Shown here: positions 53,034 through 61,180 of the stretch, piece by piece
Position numbering within the stretch: position 1 is the first letter of the stretch
Layout of the letters: each line of letters starts with the position of its first letter
DNA from: JACOMY01 sp046233115
GTDB taxonomy: Bacteria; Pseudomonadota; Alphaproteobacteria; Kiloniellales; JACOMY01
Assembly: GCA_046233115.1 (NCBI GenBank)
Contig: JBJXHM010000002.1
Span: 1 to 64,000 of the forward strand
DNA: 64,000 nucleotides
Direction of reading: 5' to 3'
Made by a program: the position numbers and the translations under genes
The notes under the pieces: generated by a model
Databases searched by the model: none
Told to the model about the DNA's origin: nothing
What the model saw: only the letters and a program-made list of their open reading frames with translations

Positions 53034-54041
53034 ATGACCTTGTCCTTGCTGCGCACCCGACTGGACATCCGCCACCTGCGCCTGATGGTGGCCATCGACG
53101 AGGCCGGCAGCGTCACCCGGGCCGGCGAGATGCTGGGTCTGACCCAGCCCGCCCTCAGCCGCCAGATCACCGAGGCGGAGCGGCGCCTGGGCGTGCTGCT
53201 CTATCACCGCGAGAACAAGCGCCTGCAACTGACCCCGGCCGGGCGCTGCCTGCTGGAGAACGCCCAGCGCGTGCTGGCCGACCTGCAGCGCGCCGAGTCC
53301 GACGTGAAGGACTTCCCCTCGACACCCAAGACCTCGGTGCGACTGGGCATCAACGCCTACCCCTGGCACGTCTGGCTGCCGCGTTTCCTCGCCTCCCCGC
53401 TCTTCCCCGGCGACCTGGAGGTCGAGGTGGTGAAGTTTCCGGGGCACCGTGCGCTCGACGCGCTGCGCCAGAACCTGATCGACCTGGCGCTCTTCGCCGG
53501 CCCCTTCGACGGGCGCGGCCTCAACGCCCTGCCGCTGTTCGAGGACGCGCTGGTCGCGGTGATGGCGCCGGGCGACCGCCTGGCCGGCCGCACGGTGCTG
53601 GAGGCCGAGGATTTCACCGATGTCGACTTCGTGACCTACGGCCCGACCTACGAGAAGGGCTTCGAGACCGAGCGGGTGCTGCGTCCGGCCAAGGTCTGGC
53701 CGCGCAGCCTGGTGAAGGTCGACCAGACCGAGGGCGTGGTCGCCATGGTCGCCGCCGGCCTGGGCCTCAGCATCCTGTCGGACTGGAGCGTCCGCGGCCA
53801 CGTCGCCGCCGGCCGCCTGGCCTCCGCCCAGGTGACGGCCGAGGGCCTACCGATCCTCTGGCAGGGCGCGGTCCGCAGCCAGGACGGCAAGGCCGGCGCC
53901 GCCAGGCGCCTGCTGGAGGCGCTGGCCGCCTGGTGCGACGGCGATCCCGCGGCCTTTGCGGATCAGCCCTCCGCGCGCCAGACCACCGGGAACTCGGCGT
54001 CGTCGAGCGGCCCGCCGTCCACCAGCTCAAGGTCCGGATAG
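53034..54041 (+). CDS. LysR family transcriptional regulator with an unusual serine-rich tail
   Basis: The 335-residue protein has the LysR helix-turn-helix (about residues 10-65, SVTRAGEMLGLTQPALSRQITEAE) and the effector domain to about residue 300. The final 26 residues, QPSARQTTGNSASSSGPPSTSSRSG, are low complexity and lie in the antisense of the phytanoyl-CoA dioxygenase gene, which overlaps it by 79 bases. The natural end may once have been earlier. It lies opposite the peptide-binding protein gene and could regulate it or the dioxygenases; the target is not shown. Confidence 0.88.
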   Translation: MTLSLLRTRLDIRHLRLMVAIDEAGSVTRAGEMLGLTQPALSRQITEAERRLGVLLYHRENKRLQLTPAGRCLLENAQRVLADLQRAESDVKDFPSTPKTSVRLGINAYPWHVWLPRFLASPLFPGDLEVEVVKFPGHRALDALRQNLIDLALFAGPFDGRGLNALPLFEDALVAVMAPGDRLAGRTVLEAEDFTDVDFVTYGPTYEKGFETERVLRPAKVWPRSLVKVDQTEGVVAMVAAGLGLSILSDWSVRGHVAAGRLASAQVTAEGLPILWQGAVRSQDGKAGAARRLLEALAAWCDGDPAAFADQPSARQTTGNSASSSGPPSTSSRSG

Positions 54042-54778
54042 GGCGGCGAGGTCTTGCCGCCGCGCAGGCAGTAGCGCACGTCCTCGCCCAGCCAGCGGGT
54101 GGAGAAGCCGCGGCGCCGGCCGGCCGAGGCGTTGCCCGGCGCGCCGTGCAGGGTGAGGAAGTGGAAGGCGATGGTGTCGCCCGGCTCCAAGTCCCAGGCG
54201 CGGACGTCGTCGGAGGTCTCGTCGATCTCCGGCACGGTCTCGTAGCGGCCGCCCTGGAAGGGATAGTCGGAGCCGTCGTCGAAGAGGCGCGGGTAGTAGA
54301 GCTTGCCGGAGCGATGCGAGCCGGCAAGGAAGCGCGGGCAGACCGCGCGCGGCACCGGATCCAGCGCGGTCCAGAAGCTCACCACCTGCTGGCCCTCGAC
54401 GCAGTAGTAGGGCATGTCGTGGTGCCAGGGGGTGATCTTGGTGGTGCCGGGCTCCTTCACCAGCAGGTGCTCGTGGAAGATCCTGACCGCGCGCGTGCCC
54501 ATCAGCGCGCCGGCAACGGCGGCCGCGGGGCTGTCCTGAATGAAGTGGCGGTACTCGGGGATCCGCTGCCAGCAGCAGTAGTCCTCGAAGAAGTCGCCGC
54601 TGCCCTTGGCGTTGCGGTGGTCGCTGGCCAGCGCACTGGGCTCGGCGATGTTACGCTCCACACCGCGCTCCAGGCAGTCCAGCCAGTCGGTGAAGAGGCC
54701 CTTCAGGAAGACCACGCCGTCCTCGCGATAGGCCCGGCAGGCCTCGGCGTCGACCAGGGCGTCCAAAACGTGGGTCAT
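53963..54778 (-). CDS. Phytanoyl-CoA dioxygenase family protein
   Basis: The 271-residue enzyme is a 2OG-Fe(II) dioxygenase of the PhyH family. The HxD iron motif is in TPWHHDMPYYCVEGQQ (about residue 131), and the distal His in TLHGAPGNASAG. The Arg in GRRRGFSTRW should hold 2-oxoglutarate. PhyH relatives hydroxylate lipids or small natural products. I chose the ATG at 54778, 11 bases after aggag; an in-frame upstream ATG is poorer. It lies 28 bases after the other dioxygenase gene, so the two probably act together. Confidence 0.9.
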   Translation of the reverse strand: MTHVLDALVDAEACRAYREDGVVFLKGLFTDWLDCLERGVERNIAEPSALASDHRNAKGSGDFFEDYCCWQRIPEYRHFIQDSPAAAVAGALMGTRAVRIFHEHLLVKEPGTTKITPWHHDMPYYCVEGQQVVSFWTALDPVPRAVCPRFLAGSHRSGKLYYPRLFDDGSDYPFQGGRYETVPEIDETSDDVRAWDLEPGDTIAFHFLTLHGAPGNASAGRRRGFSTRWLGEDVRYCLRGGKTSPPYPDLELVDGGPLDDAEFPVVWRAEG

Positions 54779-54806
54779 GGCATGACGTCTCCTAACCACC
54801 GGGCGT

Positions 54807-55622
54807 TCACTGCGTGCGCCCGTAGAAGAGTTCCCGGTTGTACTCGGTCAGCATCACGCCGGGCTCCACCGAATAGCTGAGCACGGCGACCAGGCGCGGC
54901 CGGTCGCCCTCGACCGGGGTCACCCGGTGGATCGAGTGGCGGCCGCGGAAGAGCACCAGCGCGCCAGGGCCCATGGAAAGCCGCTTCACCGCGTCGGAGC
55001 GTCCCTCCAGCACCGCGCCGACCGCCGCATAGTGGGCCGCGTCCTCGCTGCGGATATTGGGGGCGTACTCGTAGACCCCGCCGGCCTCGGCCGACTGCAG
55101 CATCAGGGTCAGCGCCCACTCGGCATTGTCGAAGTGCCAGCCGAGCTGCTGGCCGCTCTGGAAGACGTTGAGATTCAGCGAGCCCAGCGGATCGGCATAG
55201 GGGTAGAGCTGCGGCACCTCCAGCAGGGCCGCCACGAAGGCGCGCATCCGCTCGTCGAGGTAAAGGCTGCGCAGCAGGCTGCCGTCGGGGATCTGGTCGT
55301 CGGCGAGCGCGCCCAGGTCGCTGACCTGCGGGCTGTTACGCGGGTGGTCGGCGGGCAGGGTCTCGTCGCTGTCGATCAGGTAGGGATTGTGGTCCTTACG
55401 ACAGTAGTAGGCCTCATCGATCCGCCCCTCCAGCTCGGCGCGGCACTGGCGCACCGCCTCCGGCCGCAGGAAATCCGGCAGCACGCAGGCGCCGTCATGC
55501 GCCAGCGCGCTCCGGCCAGCCGCGACCAGTGCTGCGCCCGGCCCCGCGGTCAGGTCATGGATGGGATAGCGGCCGAGGTCGACGGCGCGCCCCAGGTCGA
55601 AGTCGTTTGCCAATGCACCCAT
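54807..55622 (-). CDS. 2OG-Fe(II) oxygenase, HalD/ArpA-like family
   Basis: The 271-residue protein resembles the HalD/ArpA group, which includes amino acid halogenases and hydroxylases. The iron site reads WHFDNAEWALTLMLQ, with His and Asp both present. The distal His is in GRHSIHRVTPV and the 2OG Arg follows in RPRLVAVLSYS. Because the Asp is kept, a hydroxylase is expected rather than a halogenase, whose Asp is replaced by Gly or Ala. The ATG follows gggaggccgtcac. It is the first gene of a two-gene operon with the PhyH gene. Confidence 0.8.
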   Translation of the reverse strand: MGALANDFDLGRAVDLGRYPIHDLTAGPGAALVAAGRSALAHDGACVLPDFLRPEAVRQCRAELEGRIDEAYYCRKDHNPYLIDSDETLPADHPRNSPQVSDLGALADDQIPDGSLLRSLYLDERMRAFVAALLEVPQLYPYADPLGSLNLNVFQSGQQLGWHFDNAEWALTLMLQSAEAGGVYEYAPNIRSEDAAHYAAVGAVLEGRSDAVKRLSMGPGALVLFRGRHSIHRVTPVEGDRPRLVAVLSYSVEPGVMLTEYNRELFYGRTQ

Positions 55623-55748
55623 GTGACGGCCTCCCAGGTTCCTTCCGACGTCCTACTAAGCCGCAGGAGGCCGCCCGCCACAAATGCCTAATTCTTCACC
55701 TGAGCATGACCGGGGGTCATTGGAGCCGTCAGCCGGGATGCGCGGCCG

Positions 55749-57707
55749 CTAGAACCATAGGAAGTCGGCGGCCGTCAGCAGACCGGCCGCGGTGACGCCG
55801 TCGACCAGGAAAGCCTGGTCGACAGAACCGTCGCCATCCTGATCCACCTGGATCTGGCGGGGGCCGGCGAAGCGTGCTTCCGAAACCCCGCTGCCGGAGA
55901 AGCTGGCCGCTTCGATGTAAGTGAAGCTGCCGACCTGCAGGCCGGCGGCGAAGACCAGCTTGTCCTCGCCGCCGCCACCGTTCGCCAGGAGGCCCGAGAA
56001 GTCGCGGATCACCGGACCGCCCGAGCCGCTGGTCCCCAAGCTGTCGCCGATGAAGCGGAACCGGTCCTGGCCGGAGCCGCCGAAGAGGATGTCGTCGTTG
56101 CCAACGGTCAGCGTGTCCGCGCCGCTCTCACCATTGAGGCTATCGCCACCGGCATTGCCGAACTGCGTGTCGTCGCCCGCACCACCGAAAATAACGTCCT
56201 CACCCTGCCTGCCGGACAGGCGGTTGGCACCGCTGTTGCCCTCGATGGTGTTGTCGAGCGCGTTGCCCACGCCATCGATGTCGCCCTTGCCGGCCTGTAT
56301 CCGCAGATTCTCGATGATCGCCGTCGCGCTCGCCGCCGGCAGCGTGAAGTCCGTCTCCGCCCGCACCAGGTCGGCGCCCCCGCCCGCAAGCTCGACGATC
56401 CGGTCGGTCTGGGTATCGACCACGAAGGTGTCGTCGCCCGACCCGCCGACCAGGGAGTCGCTGCCGCCACGGCCGTTCAGGATGTCGGCGCCGCTGTTGC
56501 CCTGCAGGAGGTTGTCGAAGGAGTTACCGAGCAAGGTGTTGTCGTGCTCGTTGCCGATCAGGCTGGCGGCCCCGACGCCGGGGCCGTTGTTGATGTTGGC
56601 CCGCTCGACATGGCCGTCGGCGCCGCCGGCAAGGCTGTAGGCCAGCGCATCCGAGCGGATCACGTCCTCGAAGCCGCCCGCCGCCGTCTCGCGCACCACG
56701 TCGGCCGAGGTGTCCACGATGACGGTGTCGTTGGCCTGGCCGCCGTCGGCGGTGTCGGCGCCGCTGCCGCCGTTCAGGCGGTCGGAGCCGATGCCGGCAT
56801 AGAGCCGGTCGCTGCCGGAGCCTCCGCCCAGGCGATCGTTGCCGTCGCCGCCGTAGGCCAGATCCTGCCCCGCGTCGCCGAAGAGGGTGTCGGCGCCGGA
56901 GCCTCCCACCAGCAGGTCGTCGCCGTCCTGTCCGCGCGCCTGGTCGATGCCCGAGCCACCGAAGAGCTGATCGTTGCCGCTGCCGCCGCGCAGGTCGTCG
57001 TTCCCCAGGCCGCCGCTCAGGTCGCTGTCGTCGCCGCTGCCGCCGAAGATCACGTCCGCACCCGCGTCGCCGGAGAGGCTCACATCGTCCCCGTCGCCCC
57101 CATAGAGGCTATCGTCCCCGTCACCGCCCCAAAGGAGGGAGTCGGCAGCGAGTCCGCCATACACGACATCGGATCCACTGCCGCCGAGCAGGGAAAGGTC
57201 GCTGCCGCTGACGCCGGCGACGAGGTCTGCGCCGGAACCGCCCAGCAGCGACAGGTCCGCGCCGCTGCCGCCGAACAGACTGTCGGCTCCGTAGTGTCCG
57301 AGCAAGCGCGTGTCATCGCCCTCGCCGCCGTAAATCAGATCGTCGCCCGAGCCGCCGACCAGGACGACGTCGGGCCCATTGTCGCCGTAGAGGCGGTCGT
57401 TGTCATTGCTACCGAACAAGTAGCTATCATCGCCATGGCCGCCGAAGATGCGGTCGTCACCGCCGCCCCCATACCAAAGCCAATCATTGCCAAAACCGCC
57501 ATAGATGCTGTCGGCACCCGCCCCCCCGAAGCAGTAGTAATCCGCGTCGTCGCCACCGAAGAGAATGTCATAATACTCACCGCCGAAAAGGAGATCGACG
57601 CCGCCCCCTCCGTAGATTTTGTCAGAACCAGCACCGCCGGTGATCGTATCAGAATCAGCCGTGCCAAATAGGGTGTCGTCTCCGGGGCTTCCTACAATGT
57701 TGACCAT
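55749..57707 (-). CDS. RTX (calcium-binding repeat) protein, probable type I secretion substrate
   Basis: The 652-residue acidic protein is made of Gly/Asp RTX repeats. Residues about 42-231 form ten pairs of nonapeptide and decapeptide (19 residues per turn), then plain nonapeptides. From about residue 330 beaded modules follow (IVDTSADVVRE, FVVDTQTDRIVE). The C-terminus ends LTAADFLWF, a typical type I secretion signal. Its C-terminal half is paralogous to the protein at 8352-12263. There is no signal peptide, catalytic domain or transporter gene nearby. The ATG follows gtggaggtgggctga. Confidence 0.88.
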   Translation of the reverse strand: MVNIVGSPGDDTLFGTADSDTITGGAGSDKIYGGGGVDLLFGGEYYDILFGGDDADYYCFGGAGADSIYGGFGNDWLWYGGGGDDRIFGGHGDDSYLFGSNDNDRLYGDNGPDVVLVGGSGDDLIYGGEGDDTRLLGHYGADSLFGGSGADLSLLGGSGADLVAGVSGSDLSLLGGSGSDVVYGGLAADSLLWGGDGDDSLYGGDGDDVSLSGDAGADVIFGGSGDDSDLSGGLGNDDLRGGSGNDQLFGGSGIDQARGQDGDDLLVGGSGADTLFGDAGQDLAYGGDGNDRLGGGSGSDRLYAGIGSDRLNGGSGADTADGGQANDTVIVDTSADVVRETAAGGFEDVIRSDALAYSLAGGADGHVERANINNGPGVGAASLIGNEHDNTLLGNSFDNLLQGNSGADILNGRGGSDSLVGGSGDDTFVVDTQTDRIVELAGGGADLVRAETDFTLPAASATAIIENLRIQAGKGDIDGVGNALDNTIEGNSGANRLSGRQGEDVIFGGAGDDTQFGNAGGDSLNGESGADTLTVGNDDILFGGSGQDRFRFIGDSLGTSGSGGPVIRDFSGLLANGGGGEDKLVFAAGLQVGSFTYIEAASFSGSGVSEARFAGPRQIQVDQDGDGSVDQAFLVDGVTAAGLLTAADFLWF

Positions 57708-57759
57708 TCAGCCCACCTCCACCCCAGTCGTCTAGGGGTTATTTAATTTCAAGCATGTT

Positions 57760-57770
57760 AATGCTTGCAT
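57760..57770. promoter_or_regulatory. Shared motif upstream of the second RTX gene
   Basis: AATGCTTGCAT lies 53 bases upstream of the start codon, just downstream of a plausible promoter (TTGCAA at 57802-57807 and TATCTT at 57781-57786, read leftward). The identical 11 bases form the core of the palindrome before the first RTX gene. An overlapping AAGCAT-N4-ATGCTT repeat covers 57751-57766. Confidence 0.42.
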
Positions 57771-57818
57771 CTGCTTGTTAAAGATACAATGGATTGCTGC
57801 CTTGCAAAAGAAACGAAT

Positions 57819-58607
57819 CTAGATCCGGCGCTGGCACCAAGCCATGAGGGTCCGATAGGGGAAGGCGATCTCGGGCTTGCCGGCGAGTTCCGGCCGGCCG
57901 GCGACGAAGGCGCGGAGCCTTGCCTCCAGCGCGCGGCGCTCCTCGGCCGGCAGGGCGGCGACGAAGCTGATCGAGAGGGTGCGGTCGAGGATCACCTGCT
58001 CCGGCGGCCCGCAGTGCAGGTGGGAACAGTCGGCTTCCTGCAGCGGACCGAAGCCGCTGCCGGGGAAGACGCGCCGCCAGGTGCCATCGCGGTAGCGCGG
58101 CGCATCGCCGGCATAGCCCTCGTAGAGCTCGGTCAGCGCGGCGACCCAGGGGACCGCCTCGTCGCGCACGTTCCAGACCAGGCCCAGCCGCCCGCCCGGC
58201 ACCAGGACGCGGCCGATCTCGGCCAGCGCGGCCTCGGTGGCGAACCAGTGGAAGGCCTGGCCGCAGACCACGGCGTCGAGCGCGCCGTCGGCCAGAGGGA
58301 TGGCCGTGGCGGTCCCCTCCAGGCAGGGCAGGTCCGGGAACCGCCGGGCGAAGGCCGCGCGCATGGCCGGACTGGGCTCGACCGCGGTGATCGCCGCACC
58401 GGCGGCGGCCAGGCAGGCGGTGAACTTGCCAGTGCCGGCGCCCAGGTCCAGCACCCGGCTGCCAGATCCGAGGCCAAGACCGTCACGCAGCCAGTCCGCC
58501 ACTGCGTCGGGATAGTCGGGACGGCCGGAGCCATAGCGCTCGGTTTGCTGGGAAAAGCCCTCCCGCGCGGCGTGGTGCACGGCCGGGTGCGGATCGGACC
58601 CGCTCAC
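57819..58607 (-). CDS. Class I SAM-dependent methyltransferase
   Basis: The 262-residue protein has the methyltransferase motif I (RVLDLGAGTGKFT, about residues 55-67), motif II with the acidic ITAVEPSPAM, and motif IV (DAVVCGQAFHWF). It is of the Methyltransf_11 type that acts on small molecules. It starts with GTG 12 bases after the TIGR02302 gene stop, so the two are probably cotranscribed. Substrate unknown. Confidence 0.87.
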   Translation of the reverse strand: MSGSDPHPAVHHAAREGFSQQTERYGSGRPDYPDAVADWLRDGLGLGSGSRVLDLGAGTGKFTACLAAAGAAITAVEPSPAMRAAFARRFPDLPCLEGTATAIPLADGALDAVVCGQAFHWFATEAALAEIGRVLVPGGRLGLVWNVRDEAVPWVAALTELYEGYAGDAPRYRDGTWRRVFPGSGFGPLQEADCSHLHCGPPEQVILDRTLSISFVAALPAEERRALEARLRAFVAGRPELAGKPEIAFPYRTLMAWCQRRI

Positions 58608-58619
58608 CTGCAGGACGGC

Positions 58620-61043
58620 CTAGAAGAAGTCGAGCAGGCGCTCGATGTACTGCTGCTCCTGCTCCGGCCGGCTGGGATCGTCGCGGCGCTGGCGCAGCTC
58701 CTCCAGGATCTCGCGGGCGCGGGTCAGCTCGCCAGCCTCGGGGATGCCGATGTTGTCACGGGTGTCGATGCGGCCCTGGCCGGCCTCGCGGCCCAGCGGG
58801 TCCTGGCTGTCCTCGCGGCGGTTACCCATCGGCGCCATGCCCTCGCCGCTGCGCTGCGGCCCCATCTGCGGCTGCATGCGCTGCGCCAGGTCGGAAAGCC
58901 CCTGGCGCATCTGCTCCAGCGCCTCGCCCTGCGACTGGGTGGCGCCCTCGGCGTCCTCCCCCCGCAGCGCCTCGCCGGCCCGGCGCATGGCCTGCTCGGC
59001 GCGACCCAGGTTCTGCGGCACCTCGCCCATCTGCTCGGCCAGGTCGCGCATCATCTGGCCCAGCTCGCGGCGGAGCTGGTCCTGCGCCGGGGCATTGCCG
59101 CTGAGCGGCTCCTCGCCCTCGCCCTGCTGCTGGCGGTAGCTCTGATCCATCAACTCCTGCTGGCGGCGCATCATGCCCTCGAGCTGGCGCATCTGCTCCA
59201 GGGTCTCGGCGGCCGAGGGATCGGGCTGGCCGTAGGGCATGGCCTGCAGGTTCTCCAGCAGCCGCTGTAGCTGCTCCAGCCGCTGCCGGGCCAGGTCGCG
59301 GGCGCCCGCCTTGTTGAGGTCGCGCAGCTCCTGCATCATTTGCTGCAGGCTTTCGGAGGGCACGAACTGGCTGTTCTCCGGCATCTGCTGGGGCAGCTCG
59401 CCGCGTTCCATCCGGCGCTGCATCTCCTCGGCCATGGCCTGGAGGTAGCGCTGCATGGCCTCCTCCAGCTCGTCCAGCAGCGCCTCGATCTCCTCCTCGG
59501 AGGCACCGCGGTCCAGCGCCTCCTGCAGGCGCTTCTGGATGTCGCGCAGCTCCTGCACCATCAGCGAGACGTCGCCCTCTTCCAGGCGCAGCGCGGTTTC
59601 CCACAGCACGTCCTGGACCTCCGGCACCGCGGCCTCGCTGCGGTCGCGCAGCAAGCGGATGGCGGAATCGATGACGGCCAGCGCCACCACCAGGTCGTGG
59701 TCGAAGGCCTCCGGCGCCTCCATCACCCGGTCGAGGCCCAGGATCACCGGCTTGCGCTGGTCCGGCGCCAGGGTCAGCCGCCGGCGCAGGGCGATCAGTT
59801 CCTTGGCCACCGGATGACTGAAGACCCGCTCGGGAATGACGATCTGCAGGGTCTCGCTGCGGCCCTCCTGGCCACGGCCGTCACTGGCGACCAGGGTCAG
59901 GTTCGCCGGCAGGCCGGCCCAAGGGTGCGCGGTCAGGTCGTGGTAGTTCTCGCCCTCGACCTTGGCACTGCTGCCCTCGGGCGCGGCCAGGATGTAGTCG
60001 ATCGCCTTGCCGTCGCCGCCCTGCACCAAGGTGAGTTCGGCGGTCACGGTCTCCAGACCGTAGTCGTCCTCCGCCATGAAAGGCAGCATCAGTGCCTTGC
60101 GGTCGCTCTCGGCCACCTCGCCGGTGAAGCCGACGGTGGGCGCCCGGTCCGGCAGCACCGCGATCGGCCAGGCGGCCAGTTCGCGCTCGCCCTCGACTAT
60201 CGCCAGGCGCGTACCCGCATCCACCTCGCTTTCCAGCCGGTGCAGGCCGGGCGCCAGGGTCTCGAAGGGAGTCTCGACCGCGTCGAGCTGCAGCCGCGGT
60301 GCCCCGGTCAGCCCCTCGACCTGGGCGATCACGCGGCTGCCGGCAGGGATGGTCACGGTCTCGCCGTCGCTGGCCGAGAGGTAGATCGGGGCAAGTTCGG
60401 TGTAGTCCGGCGGATCGACCCAGGCCTCCAGGCTCATCGGCTGTACCGGTGCGGCCTGCAGGCCCGGCACCAGCGCGGCGGCCAGGCGGTTCCAGGCATC
60501 ACCACCGGCGGCGAAGAAGGCCACCAGCAGCAGCAGCGCGGCCAGCGGCAGCACCGCATAGCGATCGCGCGCAGCCAGCACCGGCCGCGGCCCGGCCGGG
60601 CGCAGCTGGCTCAGCAGCGCGTGCATCCGGGTCCGGTGCCGGCGATAGAGCGCCACGGTCACCGGATCGTCGCCCCCCGCCACCTCGCGGTCCAGATAGG
60701 CGGTGAGCGGACGGTTCGGCAGCGCGCTCGCCTGCTCGGTGCGGTGGCGCACCTCGGCTTGCGTCGGCCAGGCGAGTCGCCGCCAGCCGCGCACCAGCAG
60801 TGCGACCAGGCCCAGCAGAAGACAGAGCAGCACCGCCAGGTGCAGCCAGCCGCCCAGCGCCTCCAGGAGGCCGCTGAGGCCCAGCGCCAGCAGCAGGAAG
60901 AGATAGGTCAGCGACGGCCAGAAAGCGGCCAGCAGGGCCTCGCTGATCAGCGAGAACCGGGTCAGCCGCAGCGAGCGCTCCACCTGGGGCGGAACCTTGC
61001 CCAGCCGTCGTTCCTGTTCCTCAGGCGATAGGATCTTGGTCAA
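58620..61043 (-). CDS. TIGR02302/DUF4175 membrane protein
   Basis: The 807-residue protein matches the alphaproteobacterial TIGR02302 family. It has two or three N-terminal membrane helices (residues about 35-95, SLTYLFLLLALGLSGLLEALGG) and one near 190. A periplasmic middle with Ig-like segments follows, then a Gln/Met/Glu-rich coiled coil (about 510-720). The function is unknown; the usual place behind lysA suggests an envelope role. It starts with TTG. The gap before it carries 16-bp tandem repeats. Confidence 0.9.
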   Translation of the reverse strand: MTKILSPEEQERRLGKVPPQVERSLRLTRFSLISEALLAAFWPSLTYLFLLLALGLSGLLEALGGWLHLAVLLCLLLGLVALLVRGWRRLAWPTQAEVRHRTEQASALPNRPLTAYLDREVAGGDDPVTVALYRRHRTRMHALLSQLRPAGPRPVLAARDRYAVLPLAALLLLVAFFAAGGDAWNRLAAALVPGLQAAPVQPMSLEAWVDPPDYTELAPIYLSASDGETVTIPAGSRVIAQVEGLTGAPRLQLDAVETPFETLAPGLHRLESEVDAGTRLAIVEGERELAAWPIAVLPDRAPTVGFTGEVAESDRKALMLPFMAEDDYGLETVTAELTLVQGGDGKAIDYILAAPEGSSAKVEGENYHDLTAHPWAGLPANLTLVASDGRGQEGRSETLQIVIPERVFSHPVAKELIALRRRLTLAPDQRKPVILGLDRVMEAPEAFDHDLVVALAVIDSAIRLLRDRSEAAVPEVQDVLWETALRLEEGDVSLMVQELRDIQKRLQEALDRGASEEEIEALLDELEEAMQRYLQAMAEEMQRRMERGELPQQMPENSQFVPSESLQQMMQELRDLNKAGARDLARQRLEQLQRLLENLQAMPYGQPDPSAAETLEQMRQLEGMMRRQQELMDQSYRQQQGEGEEPLSGNAPAQDQLRRELGQMMRDLAEQMGEVPQNLGRAEQAMRRAGEALRGEDAEGATQSQGEALEQMRQGLSDLAQRMQPQMGPQRSGEGMAPMGNRREDSQDPLGREAGQGRIDTRDNIGIPEAGELTRAREILEELRQRRDDPSRPEQEQQYIERLLDFF

Positions 61044-61116
61044 TCCGCGCTTTCCCAGTGATCACCACAGCGACCGCAACACGTGCTCCATCATAGTGGC
61101 CCGGTTGTGGCGGACA

Positions 61117-61180
61117 GGGAAATCACTTACCCGGGAAATCACTTACCCGGGAAATCACTCACCGGGGAAGTCATTTGCCC
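61117..61180. repeat. Four tandem 16-bp units overlapping the lysA stop
   Basis: Units at 61117-61132 and 61133-61148 are identical (GGGAAATCACTTACCC). The third (61149-61164) has two changes and the fourth (61165-61180) four. The fourth contains the end and stop codon of lysA, so the array seems to have grown by duplicating the gene's end into the spacer. Confidence 0.85.

Noticed and set aside
54807..55622. Amino acid halogenase (BesD/HalD-type)
   Set aside because: The iron motif keeps Asp (HFD), whereas halogenases replace it to make room for chloride.
61117..61180. Short tandem repeat considered as a CRISPR array
   Set aside because: Units are contiguous with no spacers, only 16 bp long, and one lies in lysA. 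No cas genes are present.
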